Assembly (NCBI RefSeq): GCF_000350225.1
Contig: NW_005179107.1
Coordinates: 95,157-159,156 of the forward strand
Direction of reading: 5' to 3'
Source of the DNA: Chondrus crispus
Lineage: Eukaryota; Rhodophyta; Florideophyceae; Gigartinales; Gigartinaceae
Length of the DNA: 64,000 nucleotides
Part shown: positions 51,163 to 62,214 of the stretch, in pieces
Layout: each line of letters begins with the position of its first letter
How positions within the stretch are numbered: position 1 is the stretch's first letter
Made by a program: the position numbers and the translations under genes
Notes under the pieces: model-generated
The model's input: only the letters and a program-made list of their open reading frames with translations
Database searches by the model: none
What the model was told of the DNA's origin: nothing

Positions 51163-54100
51163 TCAATTCACTTTTGGCATTGACAAGGTGTCGAATGCAC
51201 TGTTGACTGCTGATCGACTATTTTGAGTTTGAATCGCGGGCCCGATACACACCTTCGCTACACTCTCGAAAAGTTCTTCAATTTCTGGGGCGCATCTGAC
51301 GAAATCTTGTCTCCAAAAGTTGTACACTGAATTCTTCACAAGCTCAACAAAGGTAACAAGAAGTCCCCACGGATGCGGGCGACTAGCAATTAATCGTTCC
51401 ACAAGAACTCGAGTGATCTGTTCTTTCACAGAGTCTTCGCTCGACCCGAGGAATAAGTACAAAATCAACCGGCTGTAGTATAGTGTGTGACAATTTGGGT
51501 ACCGAATCTGATTCACAATTGCATTGAACAAGTGATACTGGCCCTCAGGATCAAGTTCTTGTATGAGCGATTGTATCCAGTCCGTTACTGGTCCATCCAT
51601 TACAGCAGTAGTCCCTGGTGACAAGCGCCCGATTGCGACCTGCCCTACATACAAGACAAATGCACCGATTGTAGGGATGCTATACCTTGTTTCACCAGAT
51701 TCGCCATCTGTCATTACGAAGTACGACTTCAGGAGAGGCGGCTTAGACCCTCTTCGTAATCCAGGATCTCGAAGGTAGTTCTCCAATACTGTTAAAAGCC
51801 CGCCCTCGTCCAGACTTTTCTTGAAATCTGTCAAAATCCGCGGCTTTGACGCCATCGCAGGAAGCTGATCCACCTTAAGCTCTGGGAGAAATGGATCTGG
51901 CAGACGCATGCTCTTCGGAAATGACGATAAGACAATGTTTCGAAGCTGTACGCAGCAGTGAGGAATCACGTCAACAATCGCCATGTGATAATCACAAAGG
52001 AATTCTGGAAAGTCGTGTAGGAGAACAAGAAAAACACGAAGAACGCCCTTGTACAAGGTTCGGATCCCTTCAGAAAGAGAGTCTAGAGGATCCTTCAAAT
52101 ATTCCGACAAAAACCGTAACATGGTGTTGAGCAAGTGAAGATACATGTTGCCACCATGGGAAGTAGGATCCATTAATAGCCTCGGCATTACTTCTTTGTT
52201 AGAAGAAAGTTGCAGCCATGAAAAGGAGAAACCAGGGATCACTAACGGGGAGCACGCACTCAACGCCCCAACGATTGCAGCATGAACCTGGGGGTTGGCC
52301 ATTTTGCAGCCTCTCTCACGAGGAATCACAAAGCCAGCGTTCTGTACGACGCGCAGTAGGCCTCCATTCTTTTCGTCCAGAAAGTGCATAGCCTCGGACC
52401 TGCTAGAAAGTATTTTCAACCCAAGGTCTGAAGCAGAAAAACTCCTTTCAGACTCTGACGCAGTTCCATTGCCAAGTCCAGCTCCCTCAGAGGAACTAGT
52501 TCTTGCTGCAAGGTCTGCTATGAGCCCCGACAGAAGTCTGAAATGTGGACGGAGATCTGCTCCAACTGAAGTCTTCAGAAGGTCTTTCACAACAGCTGTT
52601 AAAAACTGAGTCAAGGTGTAGACCTCGCGAGAAATAGTATCTGATACATTAACTGAGTCTGACTGGCATAAAGCGACTATAAAAGGGACAACAGCGTCGA
52701 CCGCAGAATATGGAGCGGAGGCCAAATCTCCAGGAACGCCAGACGCAGGAGAGCGGAGAGCACGGGCCGTTACAGAACAGACGAGCTCAATAGTGATTCT
52801 ACTAAACCTCTTGCGTAATTCATCAGTGCTCATGAAATTCGTTCGCACGTGTCCAAGAAATGTAACCACAACACGTTCCGAAACCGGCCGACGAGAGGCA
52901 TCAGACTCCAAAATTCGCTGCCAATCTGTCAAGCACATGGCAATCGCCTCCCTCATCCCCACGGGATCTGTAGCGATAGCTTCCTTTTGCTGTTGGTTTT
53001 GATGAAGTACGAGATGCTTCGAGGAATTCGAGTAATTGTCGTTGGCAGACCCCGTTGTAGAATTTGCCGCAGAATGCTGATGTGCTACTTTCCGACTAGT
53101 ATCGACCAATTGAACGAGGCCGTCAGGGGCTTCCTCAAGGCTTGGGTTGTCACGGCGGCCGACTTTGCTCATAGTCTCAAGCGTCAAGTACAGTTCTGCT
53201 GCCGTCGCTAGAGGTTCGTCAATGACAGCACGCTTAACCAGAAAGCATGCAAACTCCAACGCATTCTTGTTTCTCCCGTTGTCAATCGTCTTTGCGAGAA
53301 GCTCGTCGTAGTTTGTGATATTAAGCAGTGAACCTGGCTTGAGCAGAGCAACAATGCATTCCCTATGCAACTTCTTGCGTTCTTCCGAATATGCAAGCCA
53401 TGAAACAAGCTCCTTCGATAGACGGCGGCAGCTCTCCCGAAGGCCTTCCAAAATAAGGACATGCACTTCACGATAAAGTGTCGAATCCCCTTCGTAGAGA
53501 TGTTTAAACACCTTCTGGGCGACAGCCATGCCCGCCTCGTCTGCTGTTTCTGATCTCTTGACGGCTGCAGGAATTTGAACCCATAACTGGTGAATTTCAT
53601 GATCCAAGGAAAGGTCCCCCAATGCCACCGCTTTGTTTCCGGCCGCAGCCACAGCCTCCAATATGCGACCAGTCAATTGAGGATAAATTCCATTGAATCG
53701 CTCAAGCACCTGTTGGATGGAAAGAGATTCGGGTTCCCCAGTTAGAGACATACCTTGCAAGCCAGCCGCATGCGTGCCATGTAAGTGTGTTGCACTTCCG
53801 GCATTCCCTATTCCTGCAGCAGCTGTCAGTGCATTGGACAGCTCTGAGAAGCCGGCCATGACCGGAAGGGAAGTCCCAACTAAAGTGAAGGAGTCGCGCT
53901 TCTCCTTCGCCGGAACCGAGACCGAGGCAGTTCTCCTTCCTGTCGTCACTCCTTGGCCGTTGGTATCCGCTACTGAGTTGGAAGGTCCCGTTGGTCTTGT
54001 TCCAGGATAAGCGATTGCACTGGGAGCGTCAGAAAACTTCTCGTCTGGTACTGAACCATTGGCTCGACTATCAGGCAACGCAATATTCCCACCATCCGCG

Positions 54101-57100
54101 CGGTGACTTGATGGCATTGAGAGATGAGAAGGAGCTGTGTTGGGCTGCGCCGGTCGCACTGGCTGTGGACGGGGAGTCTGCGCTGTGCTCGGATGCTGGG
54201 AGGGGGTGGCACCCATTCGAGGCAAGCGCCCAAATTCATCGTAAACTCGAAGAACTTCCGGCCCCAATGGTATCCGATGACTGTATGAGGAATGCTGCGG
54301 ACGACGAGCTGCAATAGCGGGCGCAATCTTTTCATTCAGGTCTCGTGCGGCCTTCTCTTTGGCGTGTCTTTCAATAATAGCACAACCAACTTCAAGGTTC
54401 GCCGCGCATATGACCTGTGATGTTTGTTCGATAAGATTTTGCTCCGGCACCACTGGGTTGAGCATTGTGCGGAGTTGATTCCCCATGGAAACTCGAAGGG
54501 GTTCCTTCGATGTCACTAGAGCCAATGAACCGGCCAGTTGTTGAACCATCTGCAGTGCAGCTTTCCTCACTTTCCCAAGATCAGGTTCGTTGGCAAAGTC
54601 CTTAAGAGTTAACTCTTTCGTTGTCAGAAAAGCGATCGCACAGCTTCTCTCGACAACTGGCTGAATTATCTCTCGGATTGCCCGGTCTATAGCTAGAGGG
54701 AGCAAGCGCTTCAGACTTGGATTCTGCTGGAACACGACTAGCGATGGGCTAATCGTAATGTAGTTCGCGAGATTAGGAATCACCGTGCTGTCTGATGCAG
54801 AAATTGAACCAGACTGTCTTGAGGATATCCCAGAGGGTTGAACTGATGTACTCGGAACGCCACCCGTAGTGTGGAGCGAACTGCGCTGGAGTTGACTGGA
54901 GCTGCGATTTGCCGAACTGAGTGACGCGCCCTTTAGCATACCCGACAAGTCACCTACGGAGTCAGCAGGCATTGTAAGATTGCTGGGCATGAGATTGCTT
55001 CCTAAGTCCATGCGCTCCGATGATGAAGCCGGACCCAGAGATACTGGAATTGGGGGTATTGAGGACGTGCTTGACTGCGCATCCGCCAAAGAAAATACAG
55101 GGATTCCTGGTCTCCCGGTGGTGCCAACCTGGCCATAAGCCCGACGAAGCTCCGGAGAGGGAGAAGTAGCGGGGGAAGGTAGCGAACGAAGCGGTGACGC
55201 GCTTGCCGGCTTTTTTGTGTTGAAGTCCTGGTTGTTATTCTTGTCCGGTGCTGGGCGATTTCTCAACAACTCTGAAGCTGTCACCTTGTTCACATCAACG
55301 TTCAAACTCTTGCATAGCAATCGAAGTTCGAACCGCATCCCGAGCTTCAAATCAAGGACAGAATATATCTCTTTCATAAGACTAAGGATGCCTCTAATCC
55401 ATGGATTAGTAGTCTTGAAGACTCTTGATCCTCGAGAAGCCTCTAAAACCTTTGAAACGAAAGGAAAGATTGCAGTGAGGCGGCCTCTGGAATAGGCATC
55501 CATCAGAAGCTCTTTGAGATCTAAATCTCTCTGCAGCACTGGTTTGTTCCTTCCCAGCGTTAATGCGCCAATCCAACTTCCTAGACTCTTGAGGACCTTG
55601 CGTTCTGAAGTGCTAGTCACGATGGCATCAGATGCCAACAGGACCTTCACTCTCTTGTACATTGTCTCGTAAACCACCTTGAATAACGTCGGTGCTTCTG
55701 GCTCCATTCCTTCCAGCATTGAAAGATATAGCCGATGAAAGTTTGACTCTATTGATGCCCTCTTCACAACAACGTAGACAGAAAAAAAAGGTATGTATTC
55801 GGCATCAAGGAGCCCTAGCATTTCCTTCACCTTGACCTCCATGGTAGTCTCCGAAAGGTTGTTGAAAATAAATCCGATCTTGTCTTGCACAGCATCGTCA
55901 GGAGCCACAATTTTGTTGGCCTCCTCGGCTGTAATGCCAAGAAGCGCCATGAGATTTTGCGGAGACATTGCCAGTGAGCCATCCATATTGCTCGTGATCG
56001 AAGGGGACGGCTTAATTACTGACGAAGCTAGCAGCGACTCCTTCACAGGCGTTCTTTGAGGAGACAGAACGGGGGATGAGACAAGAGCGCGCACTGTGTC
56101 TGCATCGACTGATGGATCACGTACTGACGTCACCGGAGGTGGAGCTCCGTCAAACGACTGTAACTGGTCCTTCGCCAGCTCTCCGTCAAACCCGCCCAAT
56201 CTGATTACCACTTCCGCTTCAGAAGGAATGACACCATGGTACATTTCAAGCGTCCTCTTCGCAGCCTCTGCAATAGCTGGCTTCACCTCTGCCAGCCTCG
56301 GCAACTTCAAAATCTTCCGGCAGTAGGACGGCCATTCCTTAAGACGGGATACATATCTCTCTAGCGCGTATAATCCAAACGTAGCCAGCCGCCCTATGGG
56401 TGCAGGACTCGGTTCTGTAGTTCCTAAAGCGTCAATGACGCACGTGAGTGCTAATCCCTGCAATTTTCCTTCAAGAAGAGACTCGTTCACGATGGAACCG
56501 AACAAACGCCCGGTGATTTCCAATTCACGGTCGGGATACTTCTTAAAAAAACGGTATTCATCAAACAATGTATGCATCGCACACAAAAAGACGTGTCTGT
56601 CATGTACAGAGTTTGACAGCTTGTAATTTCTCAAAAGCTCCACCGCATGCCCTGTCGGTAAGCTTCTCATGTAAAGATTCTCAAAGTACGAAGAAGCTTC
56701 CTTTTCAATCGCCTTCGGGAATCCACTGGGTGCCCTGCCTGGCCCCACCGACGCAGGCAGAAGCAAAGCAGCGGCAGTGGATGCTGCCTCTGAAATACCA
56801 TCTCTAGACTCACGAGGATGAGAGGACGTCTCCACACGGTTCCTATCTTCTGGCGGGGTCTTTTCTCCTGCATCAGTGCCAACGAGAACTGTTGGGTCTC
56901 TTGCATCCTGGGACGGCGAAAGATCGGCCAATCGAAAAGTCAACCTCACATACGCCTGCATCAACTCCTGGAACCCTTCCATGATGTCCTGCGTCTGAGT
57001 GTTGTTGCTATCGCTACGCAGGACGGTCACAAAGCAGCGAAAAATGAGTCGGACGGCATCAAGAGGCATTTGGGCGGCCTCCTGGCCATCTTTGATCTGT

Positions 57101-58455
57101 AGTTTAGCCGCTAGCTGAGTTGTAATTGTGGAGACTATGCTCATACCACGCGCCAGAAGCAAATCTGTGAGCCACTTTTCCAAGTTCACCGCGCCTTCTT
57201 TGTACGCAAGGAGTGCTAGTTCAAAAGAAAAGACGACTGAGTTCACGGCCCGCAACAAATCATCCAGGATTCCTAGATCGGACGCAATCATGTAGACCAG
57301 ATGCAGCATTGTAGGGTCCTTCTTCCACATTGAAATAAGTCCTGATTCGACGAGAGTTGGGGTCACGTCCCACATTTGCCGCAACGTTTTTTCGCTCTTT
57401 GGGTAGGCCGCGATTAAAGGAGCAAGTAAAGTCACTGTGAGTTTGTGTTGCAACGCTACGTTTCGACGCGGTTTTGAGCATGTCAGCGACAATAGAACAA
57501 GGTTCGGATCCTGCCGAAGTGCGTACTGAAGCAAATCACGAGCATCGAGCTCGATTAGCTTTTCAACAACTGCAATCCTTGATAATGGGCTCGCCATGTC
57601 CTCCTTCGTGGCAACCTCAAAAGCCTCGAGAATATCCCAGTTGATGTATTTGTGCGATGCAAGCGCATGGGATATCATACATATTTGAGAAGCCGGATGT
57701 CTCCAGTCATCCAAAATGATATCTCCTGGAATTAGCGAGCCGCCCGTGCCAGTCATATGTGCATTGGCAATTTCCACGAAAGCAGCTTGTGTTAGTTGCT
57801 TTTCCAATCCATCTGCATCCAAAGATCGAATTACAAGGCGCCAATCCAGAGGCGACTGGTACTGGGCGGCGACTGCCACTACAGCGTGTACTAACACATC
57901 AACTCGCCATTCTGATGGAGACGAAGAGACCGCTGCGACGGCATGTTGAACATTTGTGCCCACTGAAGGGTTCTCCGAGTCGCCACAAAACATTGCGAAA
58001 AGGTGAAACATATGGCTATCCACGGCGGCCGCTTCTGTAGGTGGCCCTGCAGTGGCAAGGAATAGCAAGGCCGAAGCGACAGCGGCTTCTGACGGCCGGC
58101 CGAAGTGAACAAGAGTGTGGGCAAGGGAAGACATATTGCGCGAAGCCGTAGCTTCTGGCCCCAAGTCCTCGAGAAGACGTTGTAAGGGAAGTGGGGGCTT
58201 GGAAAGACGGGCGAGAGACGGTGCAGACAAGGCTGCACCGGACGTTTCGGTCGATGACTGAGGTTTAGATGAAAACTGCGTAACTGTGCTGGATTCAGTG
58301 CCAAGCGCAGCACGCAGTCGTGGCGGCACAGCTCCCGGTGGAAGCACTGGAGGCAAGAGACAATCCCTAGTCGGCAGCAACGCTGGGGCGGCCGAAGCCT
58401 CCAGCTCGGGAGGTGTCTCTACAGCAGCAGCGAGCAGACGGGACAAAGATACCAT
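51163..58455 (-). CDS. CNOT1: CCR4-NOT complex scaffold subunit 1 (CNOT1/NOT1)
   Basis: 2430 aa, the usual NOT1 length (2100-2400). HEAT-like helical N-terminus (~1-800); MIF4G domain that binds CAF1 (~850-1080, near FIFNNLSETTMEVK); CNOT9-binding domain DUF3819 (~1230-1390, near LPLAIDRAIREIIQPVVERS); a helical connector; and the C-terminal NOT1 domain (~2080-2400, near LHDFPEFLCDYH and LFLGSSEDSVKEQI) that binds the NOT2-NOT3/5 module. A proline/serine-rich linker separates MIF4G from DUF3819. The complex shortens mRNA poly(A) tails and represses translation. Single exon of 7.3 kb. The start ATG opens MVSLSRLLAAAVE; no better one is seen upstream. Confidence 0.95.
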   Translation of the reverse strand: MVSLSRLLAAAVETPPELEASAAPALLPTRDCLLPPVLPPGAVPPRLRAALGTESSTVTQFSSKPQSSTETSGAALSAPSLARLSKPPLPLQRLLEDLGPEATASRNMSSLAHTLVHFGRPSEAAVASALLFLATAGPPTEAAAVDSHMFHLFAMFCGDSENPSVGTNVQHAVAAVSSSPSEWRVDVLVHAVVAVAAQYQSPLDWRLVIRSLDADGLEKQLTQAAFVEIANAHMTGTGGSLIPGDIILDDWRHPASQICMISHALASHKYINWDILEAFEVATKEDMASPLSRIAVVEKLIELDARDLLQYALRQDPNLVLLSLTCSKPRRNVALQHKLTVTLLAPLIAAYPKSEKTLRQMWDVTPTLVESGLISMWKKDPTMLHLVYMIASDLGILDDLLRAVNSVVFSFELALLAYKEGAVNLEKWLTDLLLARGMSIVSTITTQLAAKLQIKDGQEAAQMPLDAVRLIFRCFVTVLRSDSNNTQTQDIMEGFQELMQAYVRLTFRLADLSPSQDARDPTVLVGTDAGEKTPPEDRNRVETSSHPRESRDGISEAASTAAALLLPASVGPGRAPSGFPKAIEKEASSYFENLYMRSLPTGHAVELLRNYKLSNSVHDRHVFLCAMHTLFDEYRFFKKYPDRELEITGRLFGSIVNESLLEGKLQGLALTCVIDALGTTEPSPAPIGRLATFGLYALERYVSRLKEWPSYCRKILKLPRLAEVKPAIAEAAKRTLEMYHGVIPSEAEVVIRLGGFDGELAKDQLQSFDGAPPPVTSVRDPSVDADTVRALVSSPVLSPQRTPVKESLLASSVIKPSPSITSNMDGSLAMSPQNLMALLGITAEEANKIVAPDDAVQDKIGFIFNNLSETTMEVKVKEMLGLLDAEYIPFFSVYVVVKRASIESNFHRLYLSMLEGMEPEAPTLFKVVYETMYKRVKVLLASDAIVTSTSERKVLKSLGSWIGALTLGRNKPVLQRDLDLKELLMDAYSRGRLTAIFPFVSKVLEASRGSRVFKTTNPWIRGILSLMKEIYSVLDLKLGMRFELRLLCKSLNVDVNKVTASELLRNRPAPDKNNNQDFNTKKPASASPLRSLPSPATSPSPELRRAYGQVGTTGRPGIPVFSLADAQSSTSSIPPIPVSLGPASSSERMDLGSNLMPSNLTMPADSVGDLSGMLKGASLSSANRSSSQLQRSSLHTTGGVPSTSVQPSGISSRQSGSISASDSTVIPNLANYITISPSLVVFQQNPSLKRLLPLAIDRAIREIIQPVVERSCAIAFLTTKELTLKDFANEPDLGKVRKAALQMVQQLAGSLALVTSKEPLRVSMGNQLRTMLNPVVPEQNLIEQTSQVICAANLEVGCAIIERHAKEKAARDLNEKIAPAIAARRPQHSSYSHRIPLGPEVLRVYDEFGRLPRMGATPSQHPSTAQTPRPQPVRPAQPNTAPSHLSMPSSHRADGGNIALPDSRANGSVPDEKFSDAPSAIAYPGTRPTGPSNSVADTNGQGVTTGRRTASVSVPAKEKRDSFTLVGTSLPVMAGFSELSNALTAAAGIGNAGSATHLHGTHAAGLQGMSLTGEPESLSIQQVLERFNGIYPQLTGRILEAVAAAGNKAVALGDLSLDHEIHQLWVQIPAAVKRSETADEAGMAVAQKVFKHLYEGDSTLYREVHVLILEGLRESCRRLSKELVSWLAYSEERKKLHRECIVALLKPGSLLNITNYDELLAKTIDNGRNKNALEFACFLVKRAVIDEPLATAAELYLTLETMSKVGRRDNPSLEEAPDGLVQLVDTSRKVAHQHSAANSTTGSANDNYSNSSKHLVLHQNQQQKEAIATDPVGMREAIAMCLTDWQRILESDASRRPVSERVVVTFLGHVRTNFMSTDELRKRFSRITIELVCSVTARALRSPASGVPGDLASAPYSAVDAVVPFIVALCQSDSVNVSDTISREVYTLTQFLTAVVKDLLKTSVGADLRPHFRLLSGLIADLAARTSSSEGAGLGNGTASESERSFSASDLGLKILSSRSEAMHFLDEKNGGLLRVVQNAGFVIPRERGCKMANPQVHAAIVGALSACSPLVIPGFSFSWLQLSSNKEVMPRLLMDPTSHGGNMYLHLLNTMLRFLSEYLKDPLDSLSEGIRTLYKGVLRVFLVLLHDFPEFLCDYHMAIVDVIPHCCVQLRNIVLSSFPKSMRLPDPFLPELKVDQLPAMASKPRILTDFKKSLDEGGLLTVLENYLRDPGLRRGSKPPLLKSYFVMTDGESGETRYSIPTIGAFVLYVGQVAIGRLSPGTTAVMDGPVTDWIQSLIQELDPEGQYHLFNAIVNQIRYPNCHTLYYSRLILYLFLGSSEDSVKEQITRVLVERLIASRPHPWGLLVTFVELVKNSVYNFWRQDFVRCAPEIEELFESVAKVCIGPAIQTQNSRSAVNSAFDTLSMPKVN

Positions 58456-58991
58456 CCGCTCGTTGTTCGAACAGGATCAATGGTACAAATTCGGTCTCGG
58501 GTGCCTTTGCAGCAAAGGCAAATGTTGGCGATTAGCAATCCCGACAAAATAAGTTGATGTCGTCGCCCACGGGTGAGATGGTCCGACGAAACAGCGTTCC
58601 AGGAGCCTCGCGGGGAATAAACTTCAAGGTTTGCCAGCACTGATCCGATGATGCTCAAAGACGAGGTGGTGTCCCAGAATGGAGCTGAAAGAAGAAGTCA
58701 GACTGAATAAACGCTGTGGTGTGGAGGGAAGATGCTCATCTGGTGCTAGACTGTACATGTGAACGTGTGCGGGCTCTTCCATTCACCCCGCGTTTGCCAC
58801 CGAGAGTTGAATAATTCTTAATTGTTTGTGGGTAAACGGGACGCGACAATGCAATTACCAATGAGTACATTCAATTAAACAGAAGAATGAGGTCAAACAG
58901 ACAGATCGTGGCCATTTGGAGCACACGAGCCCAAGTCTTTCTTGACGGAAGCGACTGTACAATTCTACGCTTTACTGCGGCACCATACAGA

Positions 58992-59156
58992 GTACACGTG
59001 TCCACGACTACGGCGCTAATTAATTAATGACAAAAATAATCCACTGTTTCGCCTTTCGAGGTGGTTCACACAGAAGTCCTAATTTGTAATTCCTTTTCTG
59101 ATACGATACACGTGTACAGTACCGCGGCGCAAGGCATAAATACACTGTACACGTAT
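58992..59156. promoter_or_regulatory. Cluster of ACACGTGTAC elements
   Basis: Two exact copies (58992-59001, 59108-59117) and one near copy (59147-59156, inverted relative to the previous one). It lies 460-620 bp before PMT and 540-700 bp before CNOT1. Confidence 0.5.
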
Positions 59157-59343
59157 CGGGCAATAATAGATACGAGCAGTTGTTTTTTAAAAAAACAAGT
59201 GCGATTTCGACATGAAACTGGTTGATCAACTCAATGAAGTGGATTGGGAGTATTATTTCCGGTATGCAGAGTATCGAGTATTACTGCAAGAATTGCTCGC
59301 TTGGGCCACATCAAGCAAGAAAGCCCGCTATTGCACTGTACTG

Positions 59344-59357
59344 GCACTGTACAGTGC
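59344..59357. repeat. 14-bp perfect palindrome GCACTGTACAGTGC
   Basis: Self-complementary with CTGTACAG at its centre. A direct half-copy gcactgtac precedes it at 59333. Confidence 0.9.
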
Positions 59358-59613
59358 ATTGCTGTGGCGTAATGCTAGGGTAGTTCAGTACGTTTCGTCT
59401 TATTGCTGCCGTGCTGCCGTCTTGCCCTATCGAGTCAAAACTCCGCGCGATAATTTCTGACTCGTTTGAGATATAACCGGCCGCCATATAGCGAATCGCT
59501 CCCGCTTTCCCAAATAATCATCCGTCGCGTCACTCGATGAGGGTTGCTCCCACAGCAGATGTTACTACGAGCTCTTACCCACCCGCGAGAGTAATTTCTT
59601 CAATCCAGTAGGC

Positions 59614-61408
59614 ATGCGAGAAGGCACTGCGAGCCCCTTACTGCGTGTAAGTATGGAGGGGTTACATCAACGGAAAGTCGGGCAACACAATCCTGAACCA
59701 TCTTCCAGCCGAAAAAATAGCGAAGCCGATCATCTATTGAAGCCAGCCAAGCATCGCTCATCGGCACCCAGGTTATCATCAACAGCCGCATGCGACGCAT
59801 TCATTCTGATATTCTTCACAGTCAGTGCTATTGCGACTCGTTTTTACCGCCTTGACTACCCAGCAGCGTGAGTGAATTTGTTTAGTTTCTGCCTTATCAT
59901 GCCCTGATGCTCGAAAGTCTAACAGTATCCCATCCCTAACCCCACTCACCAACTCTCCTCAAAATGCATCAATTGATTCTATAGTGTCGTATTTGATGAG
60001 CTGCACTTCTCTAAATTCGTCGACCGGATTCTCACCCACACATGTACGATCAATGCATTCTCCGAAAATCTGATTCTATGGCGCCGCTTGATTCGTATCT
60101 GACAAAAGCATCCCATTTCCAAACGCAGGGTTTTTCGACATTCACCCGCCCCTCGGCAAGCTTATCCTCGCTTATGTTAGCTTTTTCTTGGGCTATCGCC
60201 CGGATCCTGATTTTGTGATCGAAAAGATTGGTCACGAGTATCCGGTTCATATGAATTATGTTGTTGTGCGAGCTGTTTCAGCCTCGTTCAGCGTTGGTAC
60301 TGTCCCGCTCACATATCTTGTCTCTCGAAAACTGGGCCTTTCCCCAATTAGCAGCTCGGTGGCCACAACATCAGTTTTATTGGACTTCCTAGGTATAATT
60401 GAAGGGCGCTTAATCCTTATGGATTCACAACTTTTATTCTTCTCTCAGCTCTCATTATATTGTGCCTTGTTTCTGTGGAGGTCTGAACCTGGTACTCACC
60501 GAAGAACTATGTGGTTAATTTTAACCGGTCTGGCGTGTGGCACAGCCCTGTCTATCAAGCATACCGCACTTGGCACCCCAGGGCTAATTGCTTTGATATC
60601 GTTCTTCGGATTGCATTTCACACCGATGCCTCTAAGCCTTCGGGAGTGTTTGTGTGCGGGTTTTTCTGGATTAGGTGTTTACACTGCCACGTTCTATGTC
60701 ATGTTCAACACATTATGGAAGACGGGAGCCAAATACGACAATTTCATGCCTATGCACTTCAAGAGGACTCTTGTCGGGTCGGATCATTACAATGCAACGG
60801 CGAGGCGGGTTTCCTTTCCGAGATTATTTCTGTATTTGAACCGACGAATGCTTGCGAGCAACGCCAGTATCAAGAAGAGACACTCATGGGAATCTGACTG
60901 GTATCACTGGATTGCGAACTGGCGAGGCGTGTTGTACTTTGTGAAAAAGTACACGCATGGAAGTAAGGAGTTGAAAGAGCAGATTTATCTGTTGGGAAAT
61001 CCAGTCTGCATCTACCTCACTCTTGTGTCTGTCTGTCTCTTCGTCGTGGTCACATTGTTTTCTGTACGATATCGCTACTACATTCGACGGAAACTTGACA
61101 TGACACAATTCTTAAGGATGCGAAGCAATGGCGTGTTCCTGTTAAGTGGCTGGCTCTGCAATCTTCTACCGTACATCCTCGTAGATCGGGCAGCTTTTCT
61201 CTACCACTACATCCCGGGATTATTCTACGGCCAGCTTTTGACTGCTGTTGTCATGGACATGATTCCTCCGAAAGTCAGGTCACTTGCCGGCGGCTTGGCA
61301 ATGGCTTTCATGTTTGCAGCATACGTGTATTGGGCACCTTGGATATATGCATTCCCATTGACTAAGGAGCAGCATGATGAACGTCGATGGTTACCGCGCT
61401 GGACGTAG
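59614..61408 (+). CDS. Protein O-mannosyltransferase family (GT39) without MIR domains, three exons
   Basis: Exons 59614..59867, 59985..60043 and 60129..61408 give 530 aa. Exon 1: cytosolic N-terminus and first membrane segment ending TRFYRLDYPAA. Exon 2 supplies VVFDELHF with the catalytic Asp-Glu of loop 1. Exon 3 resumes FFDIHPPLGKLILAY, the diagnostic PMT block. Introns are 117 nt (GTGAGT...TATAG, phase 2) and 85 nt (GTACGA...CGCAG, phase 1). Several further membrane segments follow, with the C-terminal block YHYIPGLFYGQLL (PMT_4TMC). The lumenal loop where fungal and animal PMTs carry three MIR domains (~200 aa) is only ~60 residues. PMTs transfer mannose from dolichyl-phosphate-mannose to Ser/Thr in the ER. 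Exon 2 placement rests on sequence conservation. Confidence 0.88.
59868..59984 (+). other. Intron 1 of PMT-like gene (117 nt)
   Basis: GTGAGT donor at 59868 and TATAG acceptor ending at 59984. CTAAC sequences suitable as a branch point lie at ~59919-59923 and ~59936-59940. Confidence 0.85.
60044..60128 (+). other. Intron 2 of PMT-like gene (85 nt)
   Basis: GTACGA donor at 60044 and CGCAG acceptor ending at 60128. Joining restores the frame as W-FFDIHPP. CTGAC near 60099 may be the branch site. Confidence 0.82.
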
Positions 61409-62214
61409 CAAAAACAACCATAGAAATCAACTTTGTGCCGTTACATGGCAAATTGAAAATCTTTTTTGTTGCATCGTATCAATTCATCGACTTATTAGGA
61501 CTATATTATTAGGGACCTATAATATATGTGCCACCCTTTTTACACACGGAGCTGTCACAGACCGTTGAAAGCTAAAGCTCCCTGTCAGTACTGCAATACT
61601 AAGAGAACATTCTACACAGCTGCTCGCAAAGGAACGAGATGTCTTTCACTCGCCTGGGAATTATTAGCAAATCGTAGTCTATCCCAATATGGTGCACTTG
61701 TTTGCAAACCAGCCCTCTGCTCGACCTGATCTCTTCAAAGCTTCTGACCTGCTCTTGATGAGTTCTGTAGAGAGTCAGCCTCTTGATGAACATCGTGATG
61801 CGCTCTGCAGCGCCACCCGTACGAACGATGGGAGGAATTATTTGCTTCGATAATACCATGCGACGCATCTGTATCATATTCGGGCAGTTTACTGTCACCA
61901 AAAAAAGGAGCTCCGGGCATAAACTTACTGGGATTTTTTTAGGCTGATCGCATAGTCTTTATTTTTTGGCGGGAAAAGATCTTCTGAATCCTATGCTCTA
62001 CACTTGATTACTACTTCCTCCTCTTGGGTCGGTTGCTCTCACACCATGGCTTCCTCCCTGTTAGTCAAGCGCTCTAGAGGCTGTGTCGAGATGTGCCAGC
62101 CTTTGTGAAGTCAACAGCTCTGACAGAATCGATTCGTCTTCGGAAAAAAAAAACAGTCCCTGCGGACGCCAGAACTCTTGCAGAGGCGCCCTTCGTCGGT
62201 GCCCCCAAATTCGG
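61409..62214. other. Intergenic region between PMT and right-edge ORF
   Basis: 806 bp. Minus-strand frames of 100 and 61 codons overlap around 61735-61901 but show no family features. A 20-codon ORF (62046-62108) precedes the next gene out of frame and could be an upstream ORF. Nothing else was recognised. Confidence 0.4.

Larger units (their letters stand above)
58456..59613. promoter_or_regulatory. Divergent region, CNOT1 / PMT
   Basis: 1.16 kb with no supported gene. It holds exact G-box elements at 58992-59001 (reverse) and 59108-59117 (forward), a one-mismatch copy at 59147-59156, and a 14-bp perfect palindrome GCACTGTACAGTGC at 59344-59357. An 82-codon ORF (59212-59460) lacks family features. 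Confidence 0.55.

Noticed and set aside
59212-59460. 82-codon plus-strand ORF upstream of PMT
   Set aside because: No family features. It overlaps a palindrome-rich promoter region and is probably chance.
61599-61901. 100-codon minus-strand ORF (and an overlapping 61-codon frame)
   Set aside because: The peptide looks somewhat protein-like, but no family was recognised, two frames compete, and splice signals are ambiguous. Left uncalled.
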